Assembly: GCA_934597165.1 (NCBI GenBank)
Contig: CAKTQP010000002.1
Span: forward strand, 1-64,000
From: an uncultured Oscillospiraceae bacterium
GTDB taxonomy: Bacteria; Bacillota; Clostridia; Oscillospirales; Oscillospiraceae
DNA: 64,000 nt
Direction: 5' to 3'
The notes below the pieces were generated by a model. That model was not told the origin of the DNA, ran no database searches, and saw only the letters and a list, made by a program, of their open reading frames with translations. The stretch's first letter is position 1. Each line of letters starts with the position of its first letter. This document shows, in pieces, positions 31,712 through 49,600 of this stretch. Made by a program: the position numbers and the translations under genes.

Positions 31712-34700
31712 ATGAAAGGGAAAATAAGACGAAGTATCTCACTGCTGTTGGTGCTCGCCATGGCCATGAGCCTGTTGGGCGGCAACGCCTGGGCAGTAGA
31801 GGCAGCGGAAGCGGACAGCGCTGCACCTGTGGCGGAGACATCGGAACCGGCGGAACCGACAGACTCTGCGGAGCAGGAGGAACCAGCACAGGACCCGGCG
31901 GAGCCTGTCCAGGAGCCGGAAAAGGAAGAGCAGGCAGCGGAGGAACCGGCACAGGAGGAAGAACAGCCTGTGCAGGAGCAGTCTGAACCGACGCAGGAAG
32001 AGGCTTCTCCGGTGACAATGGAGGACTCCGGCACCTGCGGGGAAAACCTCACCTGGAAATTGGAGGGCACTACGCTGACCATTTCGGGGTCGGGGGATAT
32101 GGAGGATTATTCGTATGAGAGCGAGGCTCCGTGGTATTCAAAATATTATGAAACTGTAGTCATCGAAGATAATGTAACGCGGATAGGGAGTAGAGCGTTT
32201 TCGAATAGTGCATACGTAAGCGAAAAAAGCGTGACAATTCCTGATAGTGTAACAAGCGTGGGTGAAGAGGCTTTTTATAAGGTCAAAGACGTTTATATCA
32301 CAGATGTAGCAGCGTGGTGCAAGATTCAGTTTGACTCTAGGATCAGCAATTCATATACGTTGCATTTGAATGGTGAACAAGTTGTAGACCTCGTGATTCC
32401 GGATGGAGTGACCACGATTGGTGACTATGTATTTTGCGGATGTAGTGGTTTGATCAGCATAACTATTCCAGATAGTGTAACAAGCATTGGGGCATATGCG
32501 TTTGCCCGCTGCAGTAATTTGACCAGTGTTGAAATTCCGCCTGACGTAAGGAGCATCTCAGATGGGGTATTTTCCGAGTGCAGCAACTTAACCAGTGTAA
32601 CGATTCCGGATGGTGTAACAAGCATTGGGAAATCGGCATTTTATGAATGCGTGCAGATGCCGGAGATAACGATCCCGGATAGTGTAACAAGTATTGGTGA
32701 ATATGCATTCTTCCGTTGTAAGAGTTTGACGAGCTTTGAAATTCCAGCTGGTGTAGTAAACATAGAAACTCGTACGTTTTACGGGTGTGACAGTTTAACG
32801 GGCATTAAAATACCAAATAGTGTAATTGAAATCGGGAATGATGCATTTGAAAATAGTGGATTGACTAGTGTGACGATACCTGATAGCGTGGAGAAAATTG
32901 GGTATGGAGCCTTTGAGAACAGCAAGTTGGTGAGCGTAACGCTTCCAAATGGCTTGAAAAAACTTACATGTAATATGTTTTACTGCTGTAGTGATTTGAC
33001 TAGCGTCGTGCTTCCGGATAGTATAACAAGTGTAGAGAGCCGAGTATTTGCTAATTGCGCTAGCCTGAAAAGTATCACGATTCCAGAAGGTGTGAAAAAT
33101 ATTCCGTTTGAGACGTTTGCTCGGTGTACTAATCTGACGAGCGTAGTGTTCCCGGCCAATATAGAAAGCCTAGAAGAGGGGGCATTCGAAGACTGCGTTA
33201 ACTTGAAGAGTCTAACATTTAAGGGCAATTTACCAAGCAGCGATGTATCATTTGAAAACTGTACAAGTCTGGATGAAATCCGTATTCCTGATTGGTCTGT
33301 TTGGTCAAAGAATGGTGGCTATCGCGGTTTGAAGCTAACAGCATATACATTAAAAGAGTATAACCTATATGTAAATGACGAATTGGTGACAAATGTGGTG
33401 ATTCCAAGCGATGTCACTGACATTAGTAACGAAATATTTTGTGGCTGTAAAAGCTTGACAAGTGTAACAATTTCGGATCATGTAAAAAATATCGGGTACA
33501 GAGCATTTGCAGAGTGCAAAAACTTGACTGAGGTAAAATTGAATAATAAACTATCCGAAATTCAGGGCGGCGCTTTCTCTGGGTGTAGTAGTTTAGCTAG
33601 TATTAAGATTCCCGATAGTGTAACAAAAATTGGAGGTAGCGTTTTCTTAGGGTGTAGTAGTTTAGTTAGTATTGAGATTCCTGATAGTGTAACAGAACTT
33701 GGAGGCGGTGCATTTCAGAGATGCAGCAATTTAACTGATATTTCCCTTCCTGATGGCGTCACAAGCATTAGAGAAGCAACGTTTTGGATGTGTAGTAGTT
33801 TAGTAAGCATTAAACTTCCAAATAAGTTAAATAGTATAGAAAACTATGCATTTTGGGGATGTAGCAGTCTGACGAGCATTACGATTCCGGACAGTGTCGC
33901 GAGCATTGGGGAGGAAGCGTTTCGGGAATGTTATGATTTGAAGAGCGTTAAGCTCCCAGCCAAATTGCGTATGCTTGATGTGTTCACATTTAAGGAATGC
34001 ACTAGTTTGTCTAGTGTCACAATACCGGATACTGTGCTTGTTTTTGACCCATCTGCGTTTTCTGACTGTACGAATTTAGCTGATATAACAATCGGAAGTG
34101 GTGCACAGATGCCATTATGGATAGGGTTAAATGGCTACAGTGCGTTAAAATCTATTTCTGTGGCGAAAGACAACAAATATTATTGTGACGATAATGGGGT
34201 TCTATATAACAAAAAGAAGACGGAATTGCTGTGTTACCCAAGGTGTAAAGAAGGGGAGCAGTATGTCGTGCCGGATGGTGTGACTTATATCAATAAGGAC
34301 GCCTTTAAGAACTGCAACAACCTAACGGCGCTCACAATTCCGGATAGTGTGATCAGTATTGGGGAAGGCGCACTTTCAGGGTGTAGCAACCTGAAGAATA
34401 TCACCTATAAAGGCAGCGAAGTTGATTGGAAGGGCATTTATGATGATGCTGACAATGAGCTTGAGGGTGTGACGTTCCAGTACGGTAAAGCGAATCCGGA
34501 AGGAAAAGGACTATTTGAGTGCACGGTCACACTAGAAAGCAATAGTAAGATTTACACAACAACAGGAGAAAAACCTGTATATGTCGTAGAATACGATGGA
34601 ACAGAACACAAGCCTGCAGTTACCGTAGAGGATGGAGAGAAGCTATTGGTCTGCGGTACGGACTACGAAGTTGATTATGTAGATAATATCAATGCAGGAA

Positions 34701-36160
34701 CCGGTAAGGTGATCGTTAGAGGCATTGGGGATTATACTGGTCGTGTGACAAAAACCTTTGATATCGAGCAAGCGTCTCAGAAGATAACTGCAAGCATCTC
34801 CCAATCGAGCATTCAGGTTGGAAAAACCGCTCAGATCACGGCAAAAGCAGAAAATGATATTTTTTACACATCTAGTGATAATAATATCGCCGAAGTCAGC
34901 AGCTCTGGCGTGGTTACGGGAAAAGCGGTTGGAACGGCCAATATCTACGTTTGGGCAAAACCTTCTGAGAATTACTACAGAGGAAAGCAAACGATCAGTG
35001 TAACAGTAACTACTTCCAGCTCCTCCAGCTCCTCCGGCGCCAAAACCGGCATCTCCAGCTGCCAAGTATCGCTGAACAAGAGCACCTACACCTACAACGG
35101 GAAAGCGATCGAGCCCACCGTCACGGTAGAGGATCTGACGAAAGTTCAGGCGGGACAGCCCGATGGTCCGGTGGTCATGGCCAGCGGGAAGGTGCTGAAA
35201 AAGGGGAAGGATTACACCGTTTCCTATTCCGATAATGTGAACGCGGGCAAAGCCAAGGTGACGGTCACCGGGAAAGGGAACTATACCGGCAAAAAGACCA
35301 TGACCTTCACCATTCAGAAGGCGAAAAATACCATCACCGCTTCCAAGATCAGCAAGAAGGCGTCCACCAAGGCACAGACCGTGTCCCTGAACGCAAAGGC
35401 CAAGGGTGGAGCGAAATTGACTTATCGCTCGGACAACAAAGGGGTCACGGTCAGCAAGGCTGGTAAGGTGACCCTTGCGAAGAAGTTCGTAGGGACGGCG
35501 ACCATCACCGTCACAGCCCAGGAGACCAAAAACTACAAAGCGGCCACAAAGAAGATCACGTTCACGGTAAAGCTGCCCGCAGTCAAGCTCTCCAGCGCCA
35601 AAAGTGCGGAGCCGGGTAAGCTCACCGTGAAATGGGCGAAAAACGTATTTGCAACCGGCTATCAGGTGCAGTACGCTACTTCCAGCAAGTTCACCGGCGC
35701 AAAGACGGCGAAGATCAGCAAGTATCAGACCGTCACCAGCACGCTCAGCGGCTTGACGGAAGGCAAAAAGTACTACGTCCGTGTGCGCGCTTACAAGACA
35801 AGCGGGAAGACCACCGTGTATTCCGCTTGGAGCAGTGCGAAGAGTGCCACGGTCATGGTCACGCCGAAACCTGCCGCGGTCAAGCTGTCCAGCGTGAAGA
35901 GCGCTAAAGCAGGTGAAATGACCGTGAAATGGGCGAAGAACGGGAAGATAGACGGGTATCAGGTGCAGTATGCCCTGAAGGAGAACTTCAAGGGCGCCAA
36001 GACCGTCACGGTCAAGAAGGCATCCACCACCAGCACCACCATCAAGAAGCTGACCAAGGATAAGAAATACTACGTCCGCGTCCGCACCTATCAGAAGGTG
36101 GGCAGCAAGACGTATTACTCCGCCTGGAGCGCCAGCAAAAACGTGACCATCAAGAAGTAA
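31712..36160 (+). CDS. BspA-type leucine-rich-repeat surface protein
   Basis: This 1482-residue secreted protein has a signal peptide (about 1-29), a Glu/Pro/Ala-rich spacer (about 30-105), a long run of roughly 23-residue BspA/TpLRR repeats (about 110-930; unit like LTSVTIPDSVTSIGEYAF), bacterial Ig-like modules (about 950-1105 and 1110-1285, with YDGTEHKPAVTVEDG and SSDNNIAEVSSSGVVTG) and two fibronectin III-like domains at the end (YYVRVRAY, YYVRVRTY). BspA proteins often mediate adhesion or binding to host molecules. No LPXTG anchor or S-layer motif is seen. The repeat block (about 32.1-35.0 kb) is far more AT-rich than both ends, suggesting a chimeric origin. Confidence 0.93.
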   Translation: MKGKIRRSISLLLVLAMAMSLLGGNAWAVEAAEADSAAPVAETSEPAEPTDSAEQEEPAQDPAEPVQEPEKEEQAAEEPAQEEEQPVQEQSEPTQEEASPVTMEDSGTCGENLTWKLEGTTLTISGSGDMEDYSYESEAPWYSKYYETVVIEDNVTRIGSRAFSNSAYVSEKSVTIPDSVTSVGEEAFYKVKDVYITDVAAWCKIQFDSRISNSYTLHLNGEQVVDLVIPDGVTTIGDYVFCGCSGLISITIPDSVTSIGAYAFARCSNLTSVEIPPDVRSISDGVFSECSNLTSVTIPDGVTSIGKSAFYECVQMPEITIPDSVTSIGEYAFFRCKSLTSFEIPAGVVNIETRTFYGCDSLTGIKIPNSVIEIGNDAFENSGLTSVTIPDSVEKIGYGAFENSKLVSVTLPNGLKKLTCNMFYCCSDLTSVVLPDSITSVESRVFANCASLKSITIPEGVKNIPFETFARCTNLTSVVFPANIESLEEGAFEDCVNLKSLTFKGNLPSSDVSFENCTSLDEIRIPDWSVWSKNGGYRGLKLTAYTLKEYNLYVNDELVTNVVIPSDVTDISNEIFCGCKSLTSVTISDHVKNIGYRAFAECKNLTEVKLNNKLSEIQGGAFSGCSSLASIKIPDSVTKIGGSVFLGCSSLVSIEIPDSVTELGGGAFQRCSNLTDISLPDGVTSIREATFWMCSSLVSIKLPNKLNSIENYAFWGCSSLTSITIPDSVASIGEEAFRECYDLKSVKLPAKLRMLDVFTFKECTSLSSVTIPDTVLVFDPSAFSDCTNLADITIGSGAQMPLWIGLNGYSALKSISVAKDNKYYCDDNGVLYNKKKTELLCYPRCKEGEQYVVPDGVTYINKDAFKNCNNLTALTIPDSVISIGEGALSGCSNLKNITYKGSEVDWKGIYDDADNELEGVTFQYGKANPEGKGLFECTVTLESNSKIYTTTGEKPVYVVEYDGTEHKPAVTVEDGEKLLVCGTDYEVDYVDNINAGTGKVIVRGIGDYTGRVTKTFDIEQASQKITASISQSSIQVGKTAQITAKAENDIFYTSSDNNIAEVSSSGVVTGKAVGTANIYVWAKPSENYYRGKQTISVTVTTSSSSSSSGAKTGISSCQVSLNKSTYTYNGKAIEPTVTVEDLTKVQAGQPDGPVVMASGKVLKKGKDYTVSYSDNVNAGKAKVTVTGKGNYTGKKTMTFTIQKAKNTITASKISKKASTKAQTVSLNAKAKGGAKLTYRSDNKGVTVSKAGKVTLAKKFVGTATITVTAQETKNYKAATKKITFTVKLPAVKLSSAKSAEPGKLTVKWAKNVFATGYQVQYATSSKFTGAKTAKISKYQTVTSTLSGLTEGKKYYVRVRAYKTSGKTTVYSAWSSAKSATVMVTPKPAAVKLSSVKSAKAGEMTVKWAKNGKIDGYQVQYALKENFKGAKTVTVKKASTTSTTIKKLTKDKKYYVRVRTYQKVGSKTYYSAWSASKNVTIKK

Positions 36161-36194
36161 ACGCTGTACAAATTTGTGCGGCACAACGGAAAGC

Positions 36195-36320
36195 AGCCCC
36201 TGCCTTTTCTACAGGCAGGGGCTTGCGCATAGCAGGAAAAAGGGGGAGGGGATCGGTCGGAGACGACCGATCCTCAAGAGAGAAAACACCGGCTGCCTCA
36301 CAACGAAGCAGCCGGTGTTT
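36195..36320 (+). terminator. hairpin cluster with terminator between the surface protein and rpoB
   Basis: Three hairpins follow the stop: AGCCCCTGCC / GGCAGGGGCT (36195-36223), GGATCGGTCG-GAGA-CGACCGATCC (36250-36273, perfect) and AAACACCGGCTGC / GCAGCCGGTGTTT (36284-36320). Only the last has flanking A/T-tracts, and it is the best terminator candidate. The rest of 36161-36407 shows no gene. Confidence 0.65.
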
Positions 36321-36407
36321 CGCGCTCAAGATATGGCGTGAGCACGAAAAAGAAAAGGAGAAAAACAAAAAAGCAACAGAAAAACTGCTGCCAAAAGAGA
36401 AAAGTCA

Positions 36408-36436
36408 TTGACTTTTCTGCGCAAAAGTAGTATAAT
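36408..36436 (+). promoter_or_regulatory. strong promoter of rpoBC
   Basis: TTGACT (36408-36413) and TATAAT (36431-36436) with 17-base spacing. The transcript leader is about 175 bases long (36443-36618), without a recognised riboswitch. Confidence 0.85.
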
Positions 36437-36618
36437 AAATCGCTACTACGGATTTTGAAGGAAAACAGTTTACCACTTTTACCGCCTCTTACTTTACCAT
36501 GTTCCCACGCAAAAGGCAAGAGCAGGGCACTAGATAAGTGCAAACTTGCCCGTGTGTATCGCGAAGCGGCGGAGCGGTACCTTTGTTACATTTGACGAAA
36601 ATGGAGGGTGAATCATCA

Positions 36619-40350
<3,732 letters not shown>

Positions 40351-40371
40351 TCCGAGGAGGTAGAATTGAGA

Positions 40372-44217
<3,846 letters not shown>

Positions 44218-44259
44218 GTTCGGAACCTGAACAAGCAAAACGCCATAAATGATTGCATG

Positions 44260-44356
44260 AACCGCCCTTGAGCGCAGACCGCTCAGGGGCGGTTTTTTGC
44301 GGTCAGCCGGAACGCTCCGGGATTGGATTTTTTGTCCGATCCCGGAGCTGTTTTTT
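44260..44356 (+). terminator. tandem terminators after rpoC
   Basis: AACCGCCC-TTGAGCG / CGCTCA-GGGGCGGTTTTTT (44260-44298) is followed by GCTCCGGGAT / ATCCCGGAGC with TGTTTTTT (44314-44356). Two terminators in series isolate the secretion locus from rpoBC. Confidence 0.9.
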
Positions 44357-44662
44357 GGGGCAAACGACCGTCAAATGGGTATGGACGAAACAGAGAAAAC
44401 ACCCCCCAAAGCGATCTGGTTTTTTATGAAAAGTGCTGTCACCACACCAAATTGAACCAAATATTACTTGATTGTCCATGGAAGAGATGGTACAATAAAG
44501 AAAGAATTGCCATCATGCTGTCGAATTTATGAAAAAGTTAAGCTTTTTGAGAAGATTTGAAAAGATGTGCTAATCATTTCAAATGCTATTCGGAAAGAAA
44601 AAGCCGACATTAAAAATCAATCTGAATCGAAATAAAAACCAAGAAAGAGAGAGGAAAAGGGT
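44357..44662 (+). promoter_or_regulatory. promoter region of the type VII locus
   Basis: TTGATT (44468-44473) and TACAAT (44491-44496) with 17-base spacing give a leader of about 160 bases. The region is AT-rich and has no gene. No terminator is visible inside the following 19 kb, so this may drive the entire locus, perhaps with internal promoters. Confidence 0.7.
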
Positions 44663-45619
44663 ATGTTCTGTACAAAATGTGGTAAAAAGCTGCCGGAAAA
44701 TGCCAATGTATGCAGTGCTTGTGGCGCGCCCCAGACCAGAGTGAACGCAGGCGCGAGGAACGATGAGGATCTGGGAAAAACAGTGCTGCTGCCCATCAAC
44801 CAGGGACGTGCCCAGCGCGAGGAGGAAGGCGGCACCATTCGGTACATCCCGCCCCGCCCTGACAACGGCTCCCATGGCCAGACGGCGACGCTGGACCCCA
44901 AGACGCAGCAGGCGCGTCGGCAGCAAGCTCAGCAGGCACAGCGACCCCATCAGCAGGCTACGCCCCGTACCCCGCCGGCACGGGAGAAGGTGAAGCAGAT
45001 CAAGCAGGATCAGAAGAAAAACCACACCATGGCCATCCTGTTGGGTGTCCTCGTCGCTGTCCTCGTCATCGCGGCAGTGGTGGTAGGGGTGTTCCTGTTC
45101 ACCGGCAAGAGCCAGGGCGACAAGAGCAAGGATACGCCGGCAGAGAACAAACAGGATACTGCGGCGACGGCGGATCAGGACATGAAGATCCAGAGCCAGA
45201 TGGAGTTCAATGGGCACAGCTATGCCCTCTTCAATGTCACCGAGAAGGTGGCCAGCACCTGGGATGAGGCGCAGGCTTATTGCGAGTCCCTGGGCGGCTA
45301 CCTGGCCATCATCAATTCGGCAGAGGAGAACGACGCCATCTTCAAACTGGTCTGCGAGAAGGCCAGCGGGTACGCATTCTTCGGCTATAGCGACGAGCTC
45401 AGCGAGGGGACTTGGCTGTGGTCGGATGGTCAGACCGATTCCGGCTATACCAACTGGGGCGTGGACAAGGACGGAAAGCCGGAGCCCAACTCTGCCAGCC
45501 CCAACGAGGACTATGCGGAGTTCACCGCCGATCGGACGGATGGCTCTTGGAACGACTCCACCTTCGGTCAGGACACCTATGTCTTTGTCTGTGAATGGGA
45601 CGGCGTAGCAAACCAGTGA
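44663..45619 (+). CDS. zinc-ribbon membrane protein with extracellular C-type lectin domain
   Basis: This 318-residue protein has a cytoplasmic zinc ribbon (FCTKCGKKLPENANVCSACG: two CxxC pairs), a Gln/Arg/Pro-rich linker, one membrane helix (about 123-146) and a C-type-lectin-like domain (about 178-314). The lectin hallmarks are WDEAQAYCESLGGYLAIINS, GTWLWSDGQ, YTNWG and the closing YVFVCEWD; two cysteines could form the core disulfide. The cytoplasmic part has LGKTVLL (Thr40) and GGTIRYI (Thr58), possible phosphothreonine sites for the FHA proteins next door. It is the first gene of the type VII locus and may be its surface sensor or adhesin; that role is inferred. Confidence 0.85.
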   Translation: MFCTKCGKKLPENANVCSACGAPQTRVNAGARNDEDLGKTVLLPINQGRAQREEEGGTIRYIPPRPDNGSHGQTATLDPKTQQARRQQAQQAQRPHQQATPRTPPAREKVKQIKQDQKKNHTMAILLGVLVAVLVIAAVVVGVFLFTGKSQGDKSKDTPAENKQDTAATADQDMKIQSQMEFNGHSYALFNVTEKVASTWDEAQAYCESLGGYLAIINSAEENDAIFKLVCEKASGYAFFGYSDELSEGTWLWSDGQTDSGYTNWGVDKDGKPEPNSASPNEDYAEFTADRTDGSWNDSTFGQDTYVFVCEWDGVANQ

Positions 45620-45648
45620 GCACACAAGGCGTTTGAGAGAGAAGCGGT

Positions 45649-46599
45649 ATGAGAGAGTTAAAGATCAAAGAAAAAGCGGGGAGCTTGACCATCACCCATA
45701 AGCTGAGCAAGCAGGAGCAGGTGAACCCCATGGAGCTGGATATTGTCCAGAAGCGGGAGATCCCAACCCTCCTGCCCATCCAGCTCATCTCCTCCTTCAG
45801 CGGGATCAAGCTGCGCTTTACCGTCACCCAAGAGGTTCGGATCATCGACTACCTGAGCAGCGGCATCACCTTCGGGCAGTTTTTGCAGGCCGTGCGGCAG
45901 ATCGTCGAGACCATCTTGGCCTGTCAGGCTCGGGGGATCAGCGTGAACAACCTGGAATTGGAAGATTCCTTCCTCTTCCTGGATTTCCAGACCAAACGGG
46001 CACGCCTGCTCTACTGGCCCATCACGTCGGTGACGGAGGACGTGGATCTGGTGGGGTTCTTCATCCGGCTCGGCTCTCGGTACTACTGCGCCAACAGTCG
46101 GGACGAGTCCAACAGGCGGGAATACCTGGATCTGTTCAACAGCCGCGCCGTGTTCGACGCCCAGCGCTTTGACGGGCAGCTGGAGCAGCTGCAAAAAAAG
46201 TGGCTGGAGGCGCTGCAGCAGCAGGAAAAGCGGCCGCGACGGGGCAGGGAGGATGTGCCGCAGGGGATGGAGCAGTTGTTGGACGGGAGCAACCGGACGC
46301 CTTACCTGCTGCGTGTGTCCACCAATACCCGCATCGAGCTGAACAAATTCCCCTTTATCATCGGACGGGAGCCGGGAGCGTGTGACTATGTGTTGGAGCA
46401 GAACAACTATGTCAGCCGACAGCATTTGCGGCTGCTCCAGCAGCGGGGACGGGTCTACCTCCAAGACAGCGGCACCCGGAACGGGACCACGGTGAACGGG
46501 GAGCGCATCCCGCCCAAGTATCCCGTCCCCCTGTCCTCCGGCTGCGTGATCGAGCTGGGACGGGAAGCGTTTTACTTTTTCGCGTCAGGAAGCAACTAA
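45649..46599 (+). CDS. DUF6382-type protein with C-terminal FHA domain
   Basis: This 316-residue soluble protein has an N-terminal domain (about 1-190) of the DUF6382 type, with IIDYLSSGITFGQFL and LELEDSFLFLDF segments that recall the pseudokinase-like cytoplasmic domain of EssB/YukC. A complete FHA domain follows (about 222-312: IIGREPGACDYVL, VSRQHLRL, GTRNGTTVNG). FHA domains bind phosphothreonine. Lying between the lectin protein and EssC, it may take the place of EssB as a phospho-dependent adaptor. It lacks the membrane helix of EssB, so equivalence is uncertain. Confidence 0.85.
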   Translation: MRELKIKEKAGSLTITHKLSKQEQVNPMELDIVQKREIPTLLPIQLISSFSGIKLRFTVTQEVRIIDYLSSGITFGQFLQAVRQIVETILACQARGISVNNLELEDSFLFLDFQTKRARLLYWPITSVTEDVDLVGFFIRLGSRYYCANSRDESNRREYLDLFNSRAVFDAQRFDGQLEQLQKKWLEALQQQEKRPRRGREDVPQGMEQLLDGSNRTPYLLRVSTNTRIELNKFPFIIGREPGACDYVLEQNNYVSRQHLRLLQQRGRVYLQDSGTRNGTTVNGERIPPKYPVPLSSGCVIELGREAFYFFASGSN

Positions 46600-46636
46600 A
46601 AAGATGCGTTGAATGAGATAGAGAGAGTAGGGAACC

Positions 46637-49600
46637 ATGAATTTTGTATTTGCCATTTATGCCAACGATAACTATTGTGAACTGCACCTGCCAGCTCTGG
46701 ATAACGCAGACTACACCATGGTGCTGCGCGCCAGCGAGCTGGGACTGATGGGCGATGTGCAGGTACAGCTGGACGTGATGAACCAGCAGTGGCGGATCAA
46801 GCCGTCCACCGACTACCAGCTGTTCTGCAAAGGCCGGATGTTCGAGGGGGAGCAGCTGGAGCACGGTCAGATCCTCCAGCTCATCACCAAGGAAAAGGAA
46901 AAGTTGGTGCTGCTGGTCTGGCGCTCCACCCAGGAGCTGACCCCCTTCCGGAAATACCGAGTGGGTCGGACGGATCGGATCACCATCGGCAAGAGCGAGG
47001 AGAACGACATCTGCTGTACCTCCCAGAAGATCCTGTCCCACCGGCACGGGGAGATCTGTTTTACCCCACAGGGGGCGGTCATCCGTGACCTGAGCACCAA
47101 TGGCCTGTACCTGGGCAGTGTTCGAGTCAATGGCCAACAGCCCCTGCACTTTGGCGATCTGATCAATATGTACGGCCTGTCCATCCTCTTCCTGGGAGAA
47201 TACCTGGCCATCCGCTGCTTGGACGGGGAAGTGCAGGTGAACCAGCGGTTCTTGCAGCCGTTGGAGGAGGTGGAGCTGGAGGAACGGACCCAGTTCATGC
47301 ACCCGACGGCGGAGCCGGAACAGATGGTGCATATCTCCCCCCGCACCATGCCCATCCTCTACGAGGATGCCATGGCCATCGAGAACATCCAGCCCAAACA
47401 GGAGACCAACGAGCGACCCATGTGGATGTCCATCCTGCCCTCCCTGACCATGGTCATCCCCATGACCTTGGGGTACGCCCTGATGGGGCGGGGGAATATG
47501 GGCGTGGGCATCGTCATCTCCGCCGGCTCCGCCTTGGTCGGGGTCTTTTGGGCGATCATGAACCTCCGCTATGCGAAAAAGGAGCAGCGGGAACGGGAGA
47601 TGCTGCGTTTGAGCCGGTATGAAGAATACCTGGTGCGCTGCGCGGATCAGATCCAGGAGAAATACGACCACAACAAACGGGCGCTGCGGGAGCTGTACCC
47701 GGACGCCAAGACCTGCAGCGGCTACGGGATCCAGGATAAGGAGATCTGGGCGCGGAAGGCGGAGCATTCCGATTTCCTCTTCCTCCGCCTGGGCACCGGC
47801 GATATGCCCTTCCAGATGAAGCTCACCGCGCCGGGGCCGGGGTTCTCCATGATCGAGGACGAACTAGCCAAGCGTCCCATGCACATCGTCAAGAGCTTCC
47901 AGACCATGCACCGGATGCCCCTGGGGGTGAACCTGATGGAGCAGCCTGTGGTGGGCGTCCTCTGTGACGGCTCTGCTAAAATGCGGACGGAGCTGATGCA
48001 CCTGATGGTCACCCAGATCGCCGCCAATCACAGCTATACCGACGTGAAAATCGGAGCGCTGTACGATGGCGTGGCGGAACAGGCGGGGCAGTGGGCCCTC
48101 CTGCGGTGGCTGCCTCATGTGTGGAATGAGGAGCGGAGCATCCGTTATATCGCAGCCAGCCAGAGCGAGATCGGCGAGGTGCTCTACGCCCTGGCGGAGA
48201 GCTTGCGCACCCGTGCCGAGCAGCAGTCCAGTTTGAGCGGCAGAAAAGCCCCCAGCTTGCCCCATTACGTCCTCTTCGTAGAGGCACCGGAGCTGCTGGA
48301 GGGGCAGATGATCTGTAAATACCTGTACGAAGCGGGCAAGGCGTTGGGCATCACCACCGTCATCTTCGCCCAGCGCTATGAAGACCTGCCCAGCGCGTGC
48401 AGCTTTGTGGTGGAGCGGACGCAGCAGTTCTCCGGCCTGTACAGCGTAGGCGAGACCGATAACATCCGGCAGGAACTGGTCTTTGACGCCATCTCCCCTC
48501 GTCGCGTGGAGCGGATGGCGCGGCGGATGACCCCCATGCGGGTGAACGAGATGGAGCACAGCGGGGACATTCCCAACGCGCTGACCTTCTTCGAGATGAT
48601 GAAGATCCACCAACTTCCCGAACTGAATGTGCTGGAGCGATGGCAGAAAAACCGCACCTACGAGTCCATGCGGGCGCTGGTGGGACAGAAAGCCGGCGGC
48701 GCGGACTGCTATCTGAACATCCATGAGAAATACCACGGCCCCCATGGCCTGGTGGCAGGCACCACGGGCGCCGGTAAGAGTGAGACACTGCAAACCTATA
48801 TCCTGGCTCTGGCCGCCAACTTCAGCCCCATGGACGTGGGCTTCTTTATCATCGACTTCAAGGGCGGCGGCATGGCCAACCTGTTCGAGCGCCTGCCCCA
48901 TATGATGGGGCAGATCTCCAACCTGTCCGGCAACCTGATCCACCGCGCCATGGTCTCCATCAAAAGTGAGAACAAGCGCCGTCAGAAGCTGTTCAGCGAC
49001 TTCAACGTGAACCATATCGACGCCTACACCAAGCTGGTGAAAAAGAAGGAAGCCACCGTTCCCATCCCCCACCTGCTCATCGTCATCGACGAGTTCGCCG
49101 AGCTGAAACGGGAGGAACCGGACTTCATGCGTGAGCTCATCAGCGTGGCGCAGGTGGGTCGAAGCCTGGGCGTCCACCTGATCTTGGCCACCCAGAAGCC
49201 CGGCGGCACGGTGGATGACAACATCCGCAGCAACACCAAGTTCAAGCTCTGCCTGCGCGTGGCCAGCCAGCAGGACAGTAAGGAAATGCTGGGCAAGCCG
49301 GACGCAGCCTATCTGACCCAGGCCGGTCGGTGCTACTTGCAGGTGGGCAACGATGAGATCTATGAGCTGTTCCAGTCCGGCTGGAGCGGCGCCATCTATG
49401 ACCCCAAAGGCTCCCAGGTGGACAAGACTGTGGTCATGCTGGACCTGCAGGGGCGGGAAGCGCTGGTCGGCAGCCGCGCCAAGAGCGAGCGGAAGGAAGC
49501 GGCGCTGCACGCTTGGGTGGAGGAGATCGTACGCTCTATGCGGACGGCCGCCCGGAATCTGTCCATCCCGGTGGAACTGGCACAGAACAGCTCCGCCGAG

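Noticed and set aside
32160..34400. Regularly spaced short repeats that could suggest a CRISPR array
   Set aside because: They are codons of a leucine-rich-repeat protein in one open frame, with imperfect units of about 69 bases. No direct-repeat/spacer structure or cas gene is present.
36443..36618. rpoB leader considered as a riboswitch or ribosomal-protein leader
   Set aside because: No conserved aptamer core or binding-site mimic could be recognised by eye.
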